A program made the translations under genes and the position numbers. Positions 36,773 to 47,489 of a stretch of DNA of 64,000 bases are shown here, in pieces. Source of the DNA: Amblyomma americanum (lineage: Eukaryota > Arthropoda > Arachnida > Ixodida > Ixodidae); the NCBI RefSeq assembly GCF_052857255.1, contig NC_135497.1, positions 192,418,530 through 192,482,529 of the forward strand, in the 5' to 3' direction. Within the stretch, counting starts at the first letter, position 1. The number at the start of each line of letters is the position of its first letter. The notes under the pieces are model-generated. The model was not told where the DNA came from. It worked only from the letters and a program-made list of their open reading frames with translations, and searched no databases.

Positions 36773-36893
36773 CAGCGCAGTGGCATGACCAGCTGGGAAC
36801 GGCAGGTGCGGACTGCAGCGAGTGCAGCTGCAGTAGAGGGGGGAGGCAGCGTCCACACGAGTGATGCTGCACTTGCCGAAGAACCTCATTTAA

Positions 36894-38093
36894 AGGGACC
36901 CTCAGATTATTTTGGAGGGCATATTTTAGTGCAACAGACCTCTAGAGGTGGTATTTGTGGGTGTTCGAGTCAAATTTGAAAGTTCTAGATGGACACTATT
37001 TAGAAATAATTTTTAAAAACGGCCGTGGCTTAGCTTGGTTAAGCCTGGTGATTGCGAAGCTTCTCGTTCCTCTTCCGTCTCCGTAGCTCGCTGATGCTTC
37101 CTCTTTGCATTCTGCCGAGCTGCCTTGTTCGTAGGCACCATCGTAACATCTGGCTGTATGACTGCCTTGGCGAGAGGAGCGGAGCTGTTTTATACAGCTG
37201 GTGTGACGTCACTCTGACCGTAGCGCCCCTGGTGAGAGGAGCGGGAGTTAGGCCGCCCTTGGTGGCTACTGCCTCGCCTCGCGACGGCGTGAGATGGGGC
37301 CCCGTTTGCAGTTCAGTTCAGAAAAACTATTTCCGGCAGATGGTGGTCTCCCTACCCCCTCTCAGGCTCGGCCGAAGCCTAAGCCCGATTAGGAGAAGAG
37401 GCCGTCGGCTGAGGACGGTGTAGCTGATGCTTCACGTGGGGCCCCGTTTTTACACAGCTGGTGTGACGTCACACCGACCGTAGCGCCCCTGGTGAAAGGA
37501 GCGGGAGTTAGGCCGCCGTTGGTGGCTACCGCCTCGCCTCGCGACGGCGTGATGGGGCCCCGTTTTTACACAGCTGGTGTGACGTCACACCGACCGTAGC
37601 GCCCCTGGTGAGAGGAGCGGGAAGGAGGCCGCCGTTGGTGGCTACCGCCTCGCCTCGCGACGGCGTGAGATGGGGCCCCGTTTTTACACAGCTGGTGTGA
37701 CGTCACTCTAGGTCACGTGGTGTGACGTGCCCCAGCGAGGTCACGCTAAAAGTCAATGGTGCCTACCACCGCCTCGCCACGGAACGGGCTGAAGTGCGAC
37801 CTTAAGCAGTATTGCTTCGCAATAAAATCGCTGCTCGCAGTAGCTCGCAACCGATTAGGGCAACACACTTCACCACACGTCCTCTACCTCGATGACGTCA
37901 GCGGGCAGAAAAGTCAGCTTTCAAGCTCGCCCCGTCTGCCCACTGACGTCATCGGGGAAGGGGACGCGCAGCGGTGAGGCGTTGCCCTAATAGGTTGTGA
38001 GCAGATTTCAAATTTGGCTCGAATACCCACAAAGACTACCTCTACACATTTTTTGCACTAGAATATGACCATCGAAATTATTTCAGGGTCCCT
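36894..38093. mobile_element. TTAA-type palindromic element with internal tandem repeats (family P, copy 3)
   Basis: The ends are inverted repeats (AGGGACCCTCAGATTATTTT, and complement of the right end AGGGACCCTGAAATAATTTC). The left flank is exact TTAA (36890-36893); the right flank is CTTA (decayed). The outer arms share the GTGGTATTTGTGGGTGTTCG block with the 8.4-kb copy (TGTGGGTACTCGAGTCAAAC). The centre is expanded by a tandem repeat at 37196-37715. Total 1200 bp versus 412 bp in copy 1. Six TGACGTCA octamers lie inside. No transposase; a non-autonomous piggyBac-like element is inferred. Confidence 0.8.
37196..37715. repeat. Tandem repeats, unit 116-118 bp
   Basis: Units start with CAGCTGGTGTGACGTCAC at about 37196, 37455, 37571 and 37689. 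The last three are spaced 116 and 118 bp apart; the first is separated from the second by an extra segment of about 140 bp. Each full unit holds CGACCGTAGCGCCCCTGGTG and CCTCGCCTCGCGACGGCGTG. The array lies inside the TTAA-type element. Confidence 0.9.
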
Positions 38094-38769
38094 CTTAGAA
38101 TGAGCTCAAAGTTACAATTCCAAAACTCATAGCCTTCAGACTAGTCTGAGAGCATACTTTCCGTCGAAATACCTAGGCTGTAGAGAGACCTCAACGCGGC
38201 AGGCACTAACCCGAGAAGAGGTCAAGCAATAGGCAGCATTAGAGTTAGTCACATCCATAACACAGTGGGATTTACTTTACTCACACAACCCTATCACTAG
38301 ACTTTGCAATTATTCCTGATATGCCTCTCTGTGTCACCATGAGAGGCTGGAGATCTAATTTTAAACCTACTGAAAAATACTCAACATCTACAATGGGATT
38401 GTGTAGGCTCTTAGGGAATGCAGTATTTTCTGTTGAAAGCGAACTGGCGAAAAGCATCGACGTTGAAGTTATCAACAGCGTTGGAGCTCTCAAGAAAAAA
38501 AAATTATGATTTACTGTTTTTTATTCTCCATACACCCTTCACTTGAGTGTTGTTTCTTAAAGAAAAGTAATATTTTCTATTATGAACTATGAAGCAAGGT
38601 GCTTTCTGATGCATGCTCCAAGTATCTCCACAGTCTGTACATCCCTTAGTACCTGGCCAGGGAAATAGGGGTGTTCGATAAGTGATCTACCTCAATATGA
38701 ACACACGACTTCTAGAAATATATGAGCTATTAAATTTTCAGTGCAATCCCCCTGAACATCAACACACCT
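38094..38769. other. No recognised features
   Basis: No gene or clear element identified. Confidence 0.4.
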
Positions 38770-38995
38770 ATAAGGCATTTATTGAAAAGGAAAGATAACC
38801 GATGATTGTTAAGGATGATGGAGTGGATCCCAAGAGAATGCAAGCGTAGCAGGAGTCAGAAGAAAGTCAAGTAGACGAATGAGATTAGGAAGTAACCCCT
38901 GCAGCTGGCACAGGACATGGTCAATATAGTGATATGGGAGAGGCCTTTGTCCTGCAATGGACGTAGTTAGGCTGATGATAATTGTTTTTCCTCAC
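38770..38995 (+). mobile_element. 3' fragment of an RTE LINE
   Basis: The plus-strand reading gives MMEWIPREC-KRSR, matching WIPREGKRSRG at the 3' end of the RTE copy at 15.1-15.3 kb. It then runs through ATGGGAGAGGCCTTTGTCCT, GCAATGGACG and a TGATGATAAT tail. The upstream parts of the element are absent. Confidence 0.65.
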
Positions 38996-40408
38996 AATAG
39001 AAGGAGACTTGTTTCTGCTGCAGGAACCCGATCACAGCTTCTTTGACTGAATTAGCATCATGCAATTGTTGTCAGTGCAGAAATATTTTCAGGTTCTAAA
39101 GAGAACGTAATCACCGGCAACAAGGCTTGAACTGTAGGGCAGATAGTTAAAGGGACTATGCAATAAATTAATTGAAATTACGTAAAGCAGACGAGAGATA
39201 GGCATTCAATCACTCGTCACCCCAGTGCAAGAATTTTTGAGCTAGCATCAATAACAGCGAAGATATAGACGATCAAAAATTACGCTCCTCCTCTCCCCCC
39301 TCTACTCGTACACGAGGAGCACCAGAAAAAAATAAAGAAAACAGGGGTCTGGGACTGCGCCCTGCCTTTGAATACGTCATCAGATGACGTTCGCTTTGCA
39401 ACTTCCGGTTGCCGCTCCTAGCCCCCCAGCAGCAGCGTCGGCGGCGTGGCGGCATCTCTCCGGTCTCTTCTTCCTAGATTGCGGCGCGCGTCGGGTTTCT
39501 TTGCTTGCAATCTGTGGTAATTAGCAGTAATAAACCCGGACCTCGAGGTGCGACTGCTCGCTTTTACGGCTGCGATGGGCATCGAGCCCTATGCGTGCGC
39601 ACAAAGAGCCGTGCGAGTGGCTCCGGAACTCCCGACAGAAGGAGGCGGCAGAGGAAAATTGAAACGATATGCGCGAAGGCAATGCCCTGGCTCGCTTGCC
39701 AGAGAGGGTCGCGTGGTGGCACGAGCAGACAATTTTCACGGCTACCGGAAGTGTGCCCTTGACGTCGTGGCTGCCGTGGCTCCAGCGAATGAGAGCGTGT
39801 GGTGGCCTGGCGACGTCATGGTACAGTGACGTCTTTGTTCCAAGATTTTAGTTCCAAAATCGGTCACTACGAGTACACCTGTGGAGTTCGCTGACCTTTC
39901 CGCGAACTCGTTGATATTGTGTCCGCAGGGAAGGCCCTCCAGTGGGGTCGGAAGTCCCCAACAAAGGGGCCCGTCCCGTCCCTGCCTCCCCTTCGTGCGG
40001 CGGACATCCTCGTTTACGCCGCGCCGTCACGGGGATGACCCGCCGGGAAAAACGCTAACCATGTACAGCTGTCGACATGTGGTTGTTAAGGGGTTGACGA
40101 GGTTTCGGGGGCGCACGAGATACGGCTGAGTATTAGCCGAGTGACCGGAAACCCACTATTCCCGTAACGACTGTGTTCGTCTCGTGCGGTGTATTCTGTA
40201 AACACTTTAGGGATCGTTTTGTCGCGTGTGCGAAAGAGACAGGAAAGTGGTAACGGCTGGGCTGTGGGTGCCGTGGGAGAGGGTGGTCGCGTTTGTGCTG
40301 TTTGTCTATTTGATTGCAACCTCTCCTTTCCCAAATGTTTAATCAGCACTCTTTCCCCAATCTGTGATTAGTTGGTGAAAATCCTTATTTTCCTTTCCCT
40401 GACCACTG

Positions 40409-40594
40409 ATTGGCGAGATGGGTCGTTTGTTATCTTATTGGTTGCTGTCCCCGCTAAGGGCGGAGACAGAGGGTTTAAAACCAAGCGCTCTGGGTTGAGC
40501 GGGGGCTGAATTCGTCTGATCCACGATTTAGTCATGTAAATAGTTTTCTCCTTGCTTTGTTTCTTCTCGGTTTTTTACCTATGTTGTAAATAAA
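40409..40594 (+). promoter_or_regulatory. Promoter-like module with CCAAT, GC and TATA-like boxes and an AATAAA
   Basis: On the plus strand: inverted CCAAT boxes (ATTGG) at 40409-40413 and 40437-40441, a GGGCGG GC box at 40458-40463, a TATA-like GTTTAAAA at 40473-40480, and AATAAA at 40589-40594, about 110 bp downstream. A compact promoter followed closely by a polyadenylation signal is the usual layout of an LTR (U3-R), so this may be part of an LTR, but no TG...CA borders were found. Alternatively it is a host promoter fragment. Confidence 0.4.
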
Positions 40595-40619
40595 TAGTTA
40601 ACCTTCTCCTTTCCTTGAG

Positions 40620-40853
40620 CCGCCGCGGTGGCTGAGTGGTTATGGCGCTCGGCTGCCGGCCCTAAAGACGCGGGTTCGATCCCGGCCGCGGCGGTCGAAT
40701 TTCGATGGAGGCGGAATTCTAGAGGCCCGTGTGCTGTGCGATGTCAGTGCACGTGAAAGAACCCCAGGTGGTCGAAATTTCCAGAGTCCTTCACTACGGC
40801 GTCCCTCATAGCCTGAGTCGCTTTGGGACGTTAAACCCCCATAAACCAAACCA
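40620..40853 (+). mobile_element. Ruka-like SINE, full length, 13-bp target duplication
   Basis: A box TGGCTGAGTGG at 40629-40639, B box GGTTCGATCCC at 40673-40683, then the body with GTGCACGTGAAAGAACCCCA and a CATAAACCAAACCA tail. Direct repeats TCCTTTCCTTGAG flank it at 40607-40619 and 40854-40866. The intact boxes and perfect duplication indicate a young insertion. Confidence 0.95.
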
Positions 40854-41132
40854 TCCTTTCCTTGAGTAATGTGAATGTTTGCGAGTAGAGCCACCGGGTC
40901 ATCAAGAAACCCCGATTTCATCATTATCAAGTAGTTTCCTCTCATCGCCACCGGAAGGGGAAACTCAACTACACCAATCGGCCCGCGAATTTTGAAAAAC
41001 ACGGTTTTTAAAAGTTCATAATAAATTGCTGGCTCATTTCCGAAGACTCATACTTTGTGTGAATGCTTCTTAGCATCATTTCTAAGCATTGAAAACATTT
41101 ACAAGTGACTTTTTATTCGTTGCATAGTCCCT

Positions 41133-41584
41133 TTAAGCTCCATGAAGCCATATTCCCTAATATGGCAGCTTGTGATTTGTGAGACAGGAACTGGTGCATC
41201 GTCATGAAGAAGCAACACACCTGCCGACAACTTCTTGTGGCCTTTCTTTGATTCCTCACGTAACGCCATCAATACTGAAGTACAGGTCCTCCAATAATTG
41301 CCGTGTGGCATGAGCTCTAGCAATAAAACGCCTTCTGCATCCCAATAATCTTCAATCTGACACTGTTGTCAGTTTTGCTGTAAAAATACATCTTAGGAGT
41401 GCTGTTACGTAAATGTTTGCATGTTGACGAGAAAAAAGAGGCAGTAAGCATCCTTGAGCGAGTTTTCTAGTGCCAGCAATAAAGAGAGCATGCGGACAGG
41501 AAGTGAGCACACTGTGTAATGGAGAGCTTGCAGGACCATGGCAGTGCAGTTCTTATCAAGCACTGAGCCTCTTAATTTCTGTTG
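41133..41584. other. No recognised features
   Basis: No gene or element identified. Confidence 0.45.
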
Positions 41585-41818
41585 GCTCGTTTTATGGGGA
41601 TTAAAGTCCCAAGATGACTAAGGCTATGAGGGATGCAATAGTGGAATGCTCCAGACAATTTTGACCATCTGGGGTTCTTAACGTGCACTGACATCACACA
41701 GAACATGGGCCTCTAGCATTTCTTTTTCATAGAAATACAACCGCCGCGGCCTGGGTCAAGCCTGCATCATTCAGGTCAGCAGCCAAGCACAATAACAGCT
41801 GTGCCACCGCAACGACTG
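41585..41818 (-). mobile_element. Old Ruka-like SINE
   Basis: The minus-strand reading has the diverged head GGTGGCACAGCTGTTATTGT, a decayed B box (GCTTGACCCAGG), GTGCACGTTAAGAACCCCAG, and TGGGACTTTAATCCCCATAA at the 3' end. Many substitutions compared with 40620-40853, so it is an older copy. Confidence 0.75.
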
Positions 41819-41830
41819 CACCTCTACATA

Positions 41831-42083
41831 CAGCAGCGGCAGCCTCGTGGCTTGAGCATCCACATCGCATGCGGGAGGTGCGGGGTTCGATCCCCAGTGC
41901 CGCCGGGTACCCACCGGTGATACAATGGGTACAACCTTCCCACGGCCTGGTGCTCGGTTTATTCAGGGTGAAATGCTTGGGAAATGGATATATGACCTCA
42001 CCTTGAGTAAACGAAAATATTTTGTGCCAAGGCGCTCTTTTGCCGCAGATGCCACTACGCCATAAAAGTTCACTACCATCAGC
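41831..42083 (+). mobile_element. tRNA-derived SINE, family A, copy 2
   Basis: Head GCAGCGGCAGCCTCGTGGCT, B box GGTTCGATCCCC near 41883-41894, then GTGCCGCCGGGTACCCAC and a body ending CGCCATAAAAGTTCACTACC. It aligns with 498-753 along its length. It stands next to, but in opposite orientation to, the SINE at 41585-41818. Confidence 0.8.
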
Positions 42084-42826
42084 CTCTATTTCTAATGAGA
42101 TTATTTTTGTGCACCTATGTAAATACGAGACGCTACTGGTTAACAATCATTGCTGAGCACAAAATGACTAAAGCAAGCGCAAAAACTTCTGTGCACGAAT
42201 GTCCCTGTAACAGCAGGCCTTATTACAGTGCGCATGTACGATTTGTTATCTATGGTTAAGGGTGGGGGGTGATATAAGAATGATTTACTCGAACTCCATT
42301 TCGGTGCAATTCTTTTTGCGCTTAATTACTGCCCCATGCCTTTGCTATGACTGCAGACATGCACTCAGACGGGCGGATGGTAAGAACCGAATAGAAGCAG
42401 ACAAAAAGATTGTATCGCAGTGGCCTTACATTCATTCATGCCTTCTATCCACTTCTTACGAACAAACAGAATGCAAGGCGTGTATGCTCAAAGAAAATAG
42501 TGCATGGGGAACGCAATTTTATATTATTCTTGCTTTCCATTTGTACATTCAATTAAAAATCTATACACATAAATAAAATAGCACATGATAACTGAAATGT
42601 ATGAGCACGAAATACACAAAATTGGGGCAGCTTTAGCAGTTAAAACTCAGGCAACAGTGAGAACATTTCTATCGTTTTTTCTGTGCAAGCCACATGACAG
42701 TCGCCGAGCCTTGCTTACCTGTAATGCTAAATGCAAAAGATTGTGCTGCTACTTCTGTCATTCACCCATTGTACAAATCTGCGACGTCTATGTTACCGGC
42801 TTCAAATTCTCTGCAAAATGCTTGTA
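42084..42826. other. No recognised features
   Basis: No gene or element identified up to the TA target site of the Tigger element. Confidence 0.45.
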
Positions 42827-45024
42827 CAGTTGAACCTCTATGTAACGAACCTCTATGTAACGAATTCCTGGATTTTACGAAATTTTTCAATTCCCCAGCA
42901 CATCCCCCATTGAAGCCCATGTATAGGCGACCTCCATGTAACGAACTCGTTGCGGCAGTTGACCTTGATGTAACGAATCCGTGGCTCTGATCATCGAGCT
43001 GTATCTTGTAATGTTTTGCCCGAAATTTGACCGGGCAGTGCGCAACTTTAATGAATATTGTTTAAGTAAGTTTTTATATTAAAAGGTAAAGTAGACCGCG
43101 AGCAGAACGCTTGCAATCGCAGCAAACAAGCAGACCTCAGTGATGATGATGATGTTGAGCGCCGCTATCGCCGCTCCGTGGCAAGCGTAGCAACTTTTAA
43201 GCTTTCATTTTGTAGCTTGACACTAGGTGGCACTACTATGACAAATTTTTCGTGGTGTTGCGGCGCAGTTATGGTAAGCCTTCTTCGTCAGCGTGTTGAC
43301 GTGTGTGTGTTGGTGTGTGTTTACGGTGTCGGTTCGTTACGATGAGTTCTGCTGTGAGGAAACGCAAAGTTTTGTTGCTTGAAGATAAGCTCTCGATTTT
43401 GAATGCGGTTACCGCCGGCGAAAAAAAGAAGGATGTCGCTGCCCGCTTCAATATACCAGCCAGCTCCCTGTCAACCATTCTTGCTGCAGAACAAAGCATC
43501 CGCAGTGCGATGGAGTCGGGCACAAGCGCCCAGAAGAAAAGACTGAAGACGTCGACGTATGCTGATGTGGACAACGCCGTGTTTGCATGGTTTTTGGACA
43601 GACGAGCACAAAACGTGCCCATAAGTGGCGCGATTTTGCAGCAGAAAGCCATAGATTTTGCTTGTATCCTGGGCCACGACGACTTCAAAGCGAGTAACAG
43701 CTGGCTACAAGGATTTAAAAGCCGGCACGGTGTCGTCGGAAAAGTGGTATCTGGCGAGTCTGCCTCCGCAGACAGAGATGCTGCTGCCTCGTGGGTGGCC
43801 AAGAAGCTTCCCGGCATTTTCAGCCACTATGAAGCTGCCGACATTTATAATGCTGATGAGACGGCCCTGTTTTTTTAAATGTTACCGAGCCGCACGTTCT
43901 CACTGAAAGGAGAAGACTGCCGCGGTGGAAAGCAAATTAAACTCCGCGTGACGGTTTTGCTTTGCGCCAACACTGATGCCAGCGACAAGCGAATCCTGTT
44001 TGTTATTTTCCGCAATGCCCGATCCGGATGTTTTAAAGGAACAGGGCGGATGCCAGTAAAATATGTGGCAAACTCCAAAGCTTGGATGTCGCGGGCAATT
44101 TTTTACGACTGGCTGAAGGAGCTCAACCAAGATGTCAAGCGACAAGTTCGCAGCATTTGTTTGCTGCTTGACAACTGCTCCGCGCACCATGTGGAAGGCC
44201 TACAGCTTTCTAAGGTCGAGCTGCAGCATTTGCCACCTAACTGCACTTCTCTGGTACAGCCCTTAGACAAATGGGTTATTAACAGCTTTAAATGCTGTTA
44301 CCGGCGTCGATTGATACAGAAGATGCTCCTGGACATCCGCCTTGAATGGCCAACAAAAGTGGATATCTACCAAGCAATCGAAATGCTTGCTGCGTCGTGG
44401 CAAGAGGTCGGATCACAAGTGATCACCAATTGCTTCGCCAAGGCTCAGGTAAATAAGGCCATTCAAGCTACAGTCACTGAAGACGAACCTTCAAGCCCAC
44501 CCGAGGTCGCAGAAGCGTGGGATGAACTACGCATGAACGGTGGGGTGCCCGACGGTGTCGAGCTGTGCAACTTTTTGTTCGTGGACAACGGCGCCATGGC
44601 TACGGAAGAGATGACTGATGCGGCACTTGTCGAAACCATTAAAGATAGCCTTGAAGGTGACGGTTCATCAGAGCCTGATACGTTTTGTGCTGTTCCCACC
44701 GCGAGGGAACTGATGGACGCGGTGGACGTTCTGCGCCATTTCGTCGGCTCGCAGGACGATGAAGCAGCCATGGATGCCTTAGTTTCCTTGGAGCGCCGAG
44801 TAGTGGCTTCGATCGGGCAAAAACAGCAAGCGAAAATTACGCAGTTTTTCTCTATTAAATAAATTCTTTGAATGGCGAGTTCACTTGAATTGATATCTGT
44901 CGAATTTTTATTTCGTTTTGGCATAATCCTTACCAGTCTTAACCCAAAACTGCATGTAACGAAAACCTGGATATAACGAAAAATTGCGAACTTTTTTCAA
45001 TTTCGTTATATCCAGGTTTGACTG
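42827..45024 (+). mobile_element. Tigger-like (pogo superfamily) DNA transposon, 2198 bp
   Basis: Flanked by TA at 42825-42826 and 45025-45026. The left end CAGTTGAACCTCTATGTAAC and the complement of the right end CAGTCAAACCTGGATATAAC are the terminal inverted repeats, typical of Tigger elements. The GTAACGAA motif recurs several times near both ends (42841-42975, 44956-44980). It holds one transposase reading frame (43342-44862) with a single in-frame stop. The right end has an extra inverted copy of the terminus at 44964-44986 that can pair with 44998-45018. The element is non-autonomous in its present form unless the stop is read through or is a sequencing error. Confidence 0.95.
43342..44862 (+). 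pseudogene. Tigger-like CENP-B/DDE transposase with one premature stop
   Basis: The start MSSAVRKRK is chosen because the basic helix-turn-helix begins directly after it (an upstream in-frame M lies at 43303). Domains: a CENP-B N-type/Psq HTH (about residues 5-50, LEDKLSILNAVTAGEKKKDV), a second CENP-B-type HTH (DFKASNSWLQGFKSRHG), then the DDE domain. NADETALFF contains the first catalytic D, LLLDNCSAHH the second, and VQPLDKWVINSFK the third. The C-terminus QAKITQFFSIK carries a PIP-box-like motif. The stop TAA at 43876-43878 lies in frame right after ALFF; relatives have a K at this point, so one A-to-T change explains it. The frame is open otherwise over 507 codons. Confidence 0.93.
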
Positions 45025-45303
45025 TACACCGTACACCGCTCCGCAACCACGCCAGCCGTTTTCACATGCAAGACAGCTTTTTCTTCCTTGTCTCGTTCAG
45101 TCTTTTCACACACTATACAACAACCAAAAACTGACTCACACAAGTTTGCCACTATCGACAAACAAGCACAAGTTTGTGCAATTTCCAAACAAGCATGGTT
45201 CTAGCTAGGCTGCACCCAGAAGCAGTGCCCTGTAGCACTGTGCTTGTCTGCTGTCACTGTCGTCAGCATGTCCAATATCCTTATTTTGAACAACAAGCTT
45301 TAA

Positions 45304-45819
45304 AGGGGCTCTGAAAGTGGCTCTAATAACGTTGCGATATTCCTGGGATGTTAAAGCACGTCGCTTCATGAATATTGTCCAGCAAGAATTTTTTTAATGT
45401 GCTTTGTAGAAGCTGAGTTATCTGTAGTAAAAATTTTAATTCCAGCGTGTTCGCGCCTTTCCCTTTTGTCACTTTTTGCATGCTGGAAGGTCAGCGATCC
45501 TCCGCTGGAACCACCTCCGGGGGCGGAGTTTCCTGACTTGCCGGAGCTACGCGACTTATTGGCCGCGACCACGGAAGCTGCCCGACATCTGAAACAATCT
45601 GACCAATAGCCATCTCTCAACTTGTATACGCAGGTGCAAGCGACGAAGAAGGGTGCGAGCACGAAAAAGTCGCCGGGAAGAGCTGGCCAACTTTCGCGCG
45701 TGATTATGGGTTCACTGCTACGTGTAGAGGTGTATTACTTGGCCCAGATGCTCACAACAACACAATGCAGTGATTGAGCGAGTTGATGCGCTCTCCTCAG
45801 AAGGTGTTTCAGAGCCCCT
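45304..45819. mobile_element. TTAA-flanked MITE (family Q, copy 1)
   Basis: Exact TTAA at 45300-45303 and 45820-45823, terminal inverted repeat AGGGGCTCTGAAA / TTTCAGAGCCCCT. 516 bp, no transposase. The open frame inside (45397-45609) is not supported. A related partial copy in the opposite orientation lies at 47490-47770. TTAA targeting suggests piggyBac-type mobilisation. Confidence 0.85.
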
Positions 45820-47057
45820 TTAAGTAATTGAGGTGAAGTGAGTTCTTAAATCAGCACCTAAACTGCATGGCTCTCATTCATTTTTACTGCCTTTAAATGC
45901 ATAAAGAGGCATCATTTTCAATGCACAAAACTGCAACATTAGAATGAAAAAGGGAAAAACATGGAGGACCCTGATATTTTTCATAAGTCCCCGATTTCCT
46001 TTTTTTTTCCTCCGATGCCCAAGATTGAAGCTACAATACCATGGTTTAAATCAGAAATGACGTTCACCTAAGAGGACAGAAAGTCAAGACACTGATACTA
46101 TGTTGCATTCATGCAGTAATCCCCTATTAAATGAAGTTAATTCAAACTTGCTGCATGTACCATTTGGTACAAATGTTGTGAACAAAATACCAGAAACAGT
46201 GACAAGCGTTATATGAACAGCAAAAAAATATTACATATACTAATATATATTCACCAAGGTATGCTCTTACAGCAGCAAGTTCTTCATCAAGCAGTAAAAG
46301 GAATGCATCTCTAAAAGTAAAAATCATCTAACTCTAGCAGTTTCTACAAGATATGTTTTCTCGGTACAGGGCCAATAGAGCAAAATTCAAACACAAAGGG
46401 AATGTGAAAGTTGTTATCAATGTTTAAATTTAGGTCTTTAAGGCATATCCAAAGTGTTGTAGAAGAGAAAATACATTGATCCCCAAGTTTTCATTATGAA
46501 GCAATAGCATTTAACATGTATTAATACTTGTCTTTGATACCCATACACAGCTTTTCATTTCTTTTCATTTTACTGACCCGCTGTGTACACAGTTACCTGA
46601 ACTGTACAAGACATCTTGCACAACACGTCCACAGGAGAGTGAGTAGCAACCAGCATAAGCAGCAAAATTTTGTGCAGTAGCCCCAGTTTTATCTTAATAC
46701 CACTCAGTTCCACATTATAAATTACTACTGTTGCCAGAAGTTGCCCATCTATACGGGTAATGTAAGACGTTTGTGATGTAGTCAAGTTGCAAAAAATTTG
46801 GCGCTCAAAATCTCTGGACTAGTGTGGCCCTGAATAAAACCTAACAGAATAAGCACACACAAAATTGGCAAATCTTCAACAGCTTTCTTTTCTATAAACA
46901 AATGGCATAGGAAAAAAACCTCCTTTACCAACGAGCAGACATCTGAAGTTGCAGTGCACTACTGAAACACACCTGTAATCAAAGCTTGTAGTCCAGCCTA
47001 GTCCAGTGCAGTTTCAACTTTCCAAACAGAAAGGAAACACAACGTGCATAAGGCCAC
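45820..47057. other. Region downstream of MRPS24
   Basis: AT-rich, no recognised gene. It probably holds the 3' UTR of the minus-strand gene MRPS24 next to 47058. A polyadenylation signal was not assigned with confidence. Confidence 0.45.
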
Positions 47058-47347
47058 CTAGATATATTTGAAGATCATGTCCTTGCGGTCAGCAACTGAC
47101 TGCAGCTCCAGTTTCACAGGGCACTTGAGGATGTAGCTGAGAATTTCTTCAGTGTAGCCAATGAGGAAGTACATCTTGCGAGGAATCACCACTCTTTGCA
47201 CAATGCCCCCGATAAATACCATGTTGGCACGACGCTTGATGAGGATCTCCGAAACAAACAAGCGGTGCCATGTGCCAGTCATGAACTTGCGAATGAACAC
47301 GTCTTCCACTAAGGTCTCCGAGCGCCTCAAGCCACCTTGCAGGTTGC
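47058..47347 (-). CDS. Mitochondrial ribosomal protein S24, last coding exon
   Basis: Encodes the C-terminal two thirds of mitochondrial ribosomal protein S24 (uS3m), a component of the small subunit of the mitochondrial ribosome. The exon starts after a minus-strand AG at 47348-47349 (acceptor TCACTTCCAG) and ends at the stop 47060-47058. It reads NLQGGLRRSETLVEDVFIRK, then the family signature of a TWHRLF stretch, IKRRANMVFIGGIVQRV, YFLIGYTEEILSYILKCPVK and the terminal IFKYI. VEDVF-RKFM, the KRR-N block, YFL-GY-E-LLSY and KCPV correspond to well-conserved parts of animal MRPS24. Together with 52740-52518 it gives 170 residues; the human protein has 167. Confidence 0.92.
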
Positions 47348-47489
47348 CTGGAAGTGACACGAGGTAAGAGGTGAAGTGTAGTACCAACCAATTTGATTAA
47401 AACTGAGTGAATAACATACTCTTTGTCTGGAGAAACTCTTAAGATTGCTAAGGAATGAATAAGGCAGCTGGCTTCTTTGGTAAAAGCAG

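Larger units (their letters stand above)
39151..41132. mobile_element. Possible TTAA-flanked DNA element, about 2 kb
   Basis: Exact TTAA flanks at 39147-39150 and 41133-41136 border inverted ends AGGGACTATGCAA (left) and TTGCATAGTCCCT (right). 13 bp match perfectly and pairing is weak further in. The interior is GC-rich with a promoter-like module (40409-40594) and a later SINE (40620-40853). No transposase is recognised. It could also be two unrelated MITE ends by chance, but the combination of TTAA and a 13-bp inverted repeat makes one element more likely. Confidence 0.55.

Noticed and set aside
37196..37715. CRISPR-like array
   Set aside because: The repeated units are 116-118 bp and contiguous, without short repeats separated by unique spacers, in a eukaryotic context.
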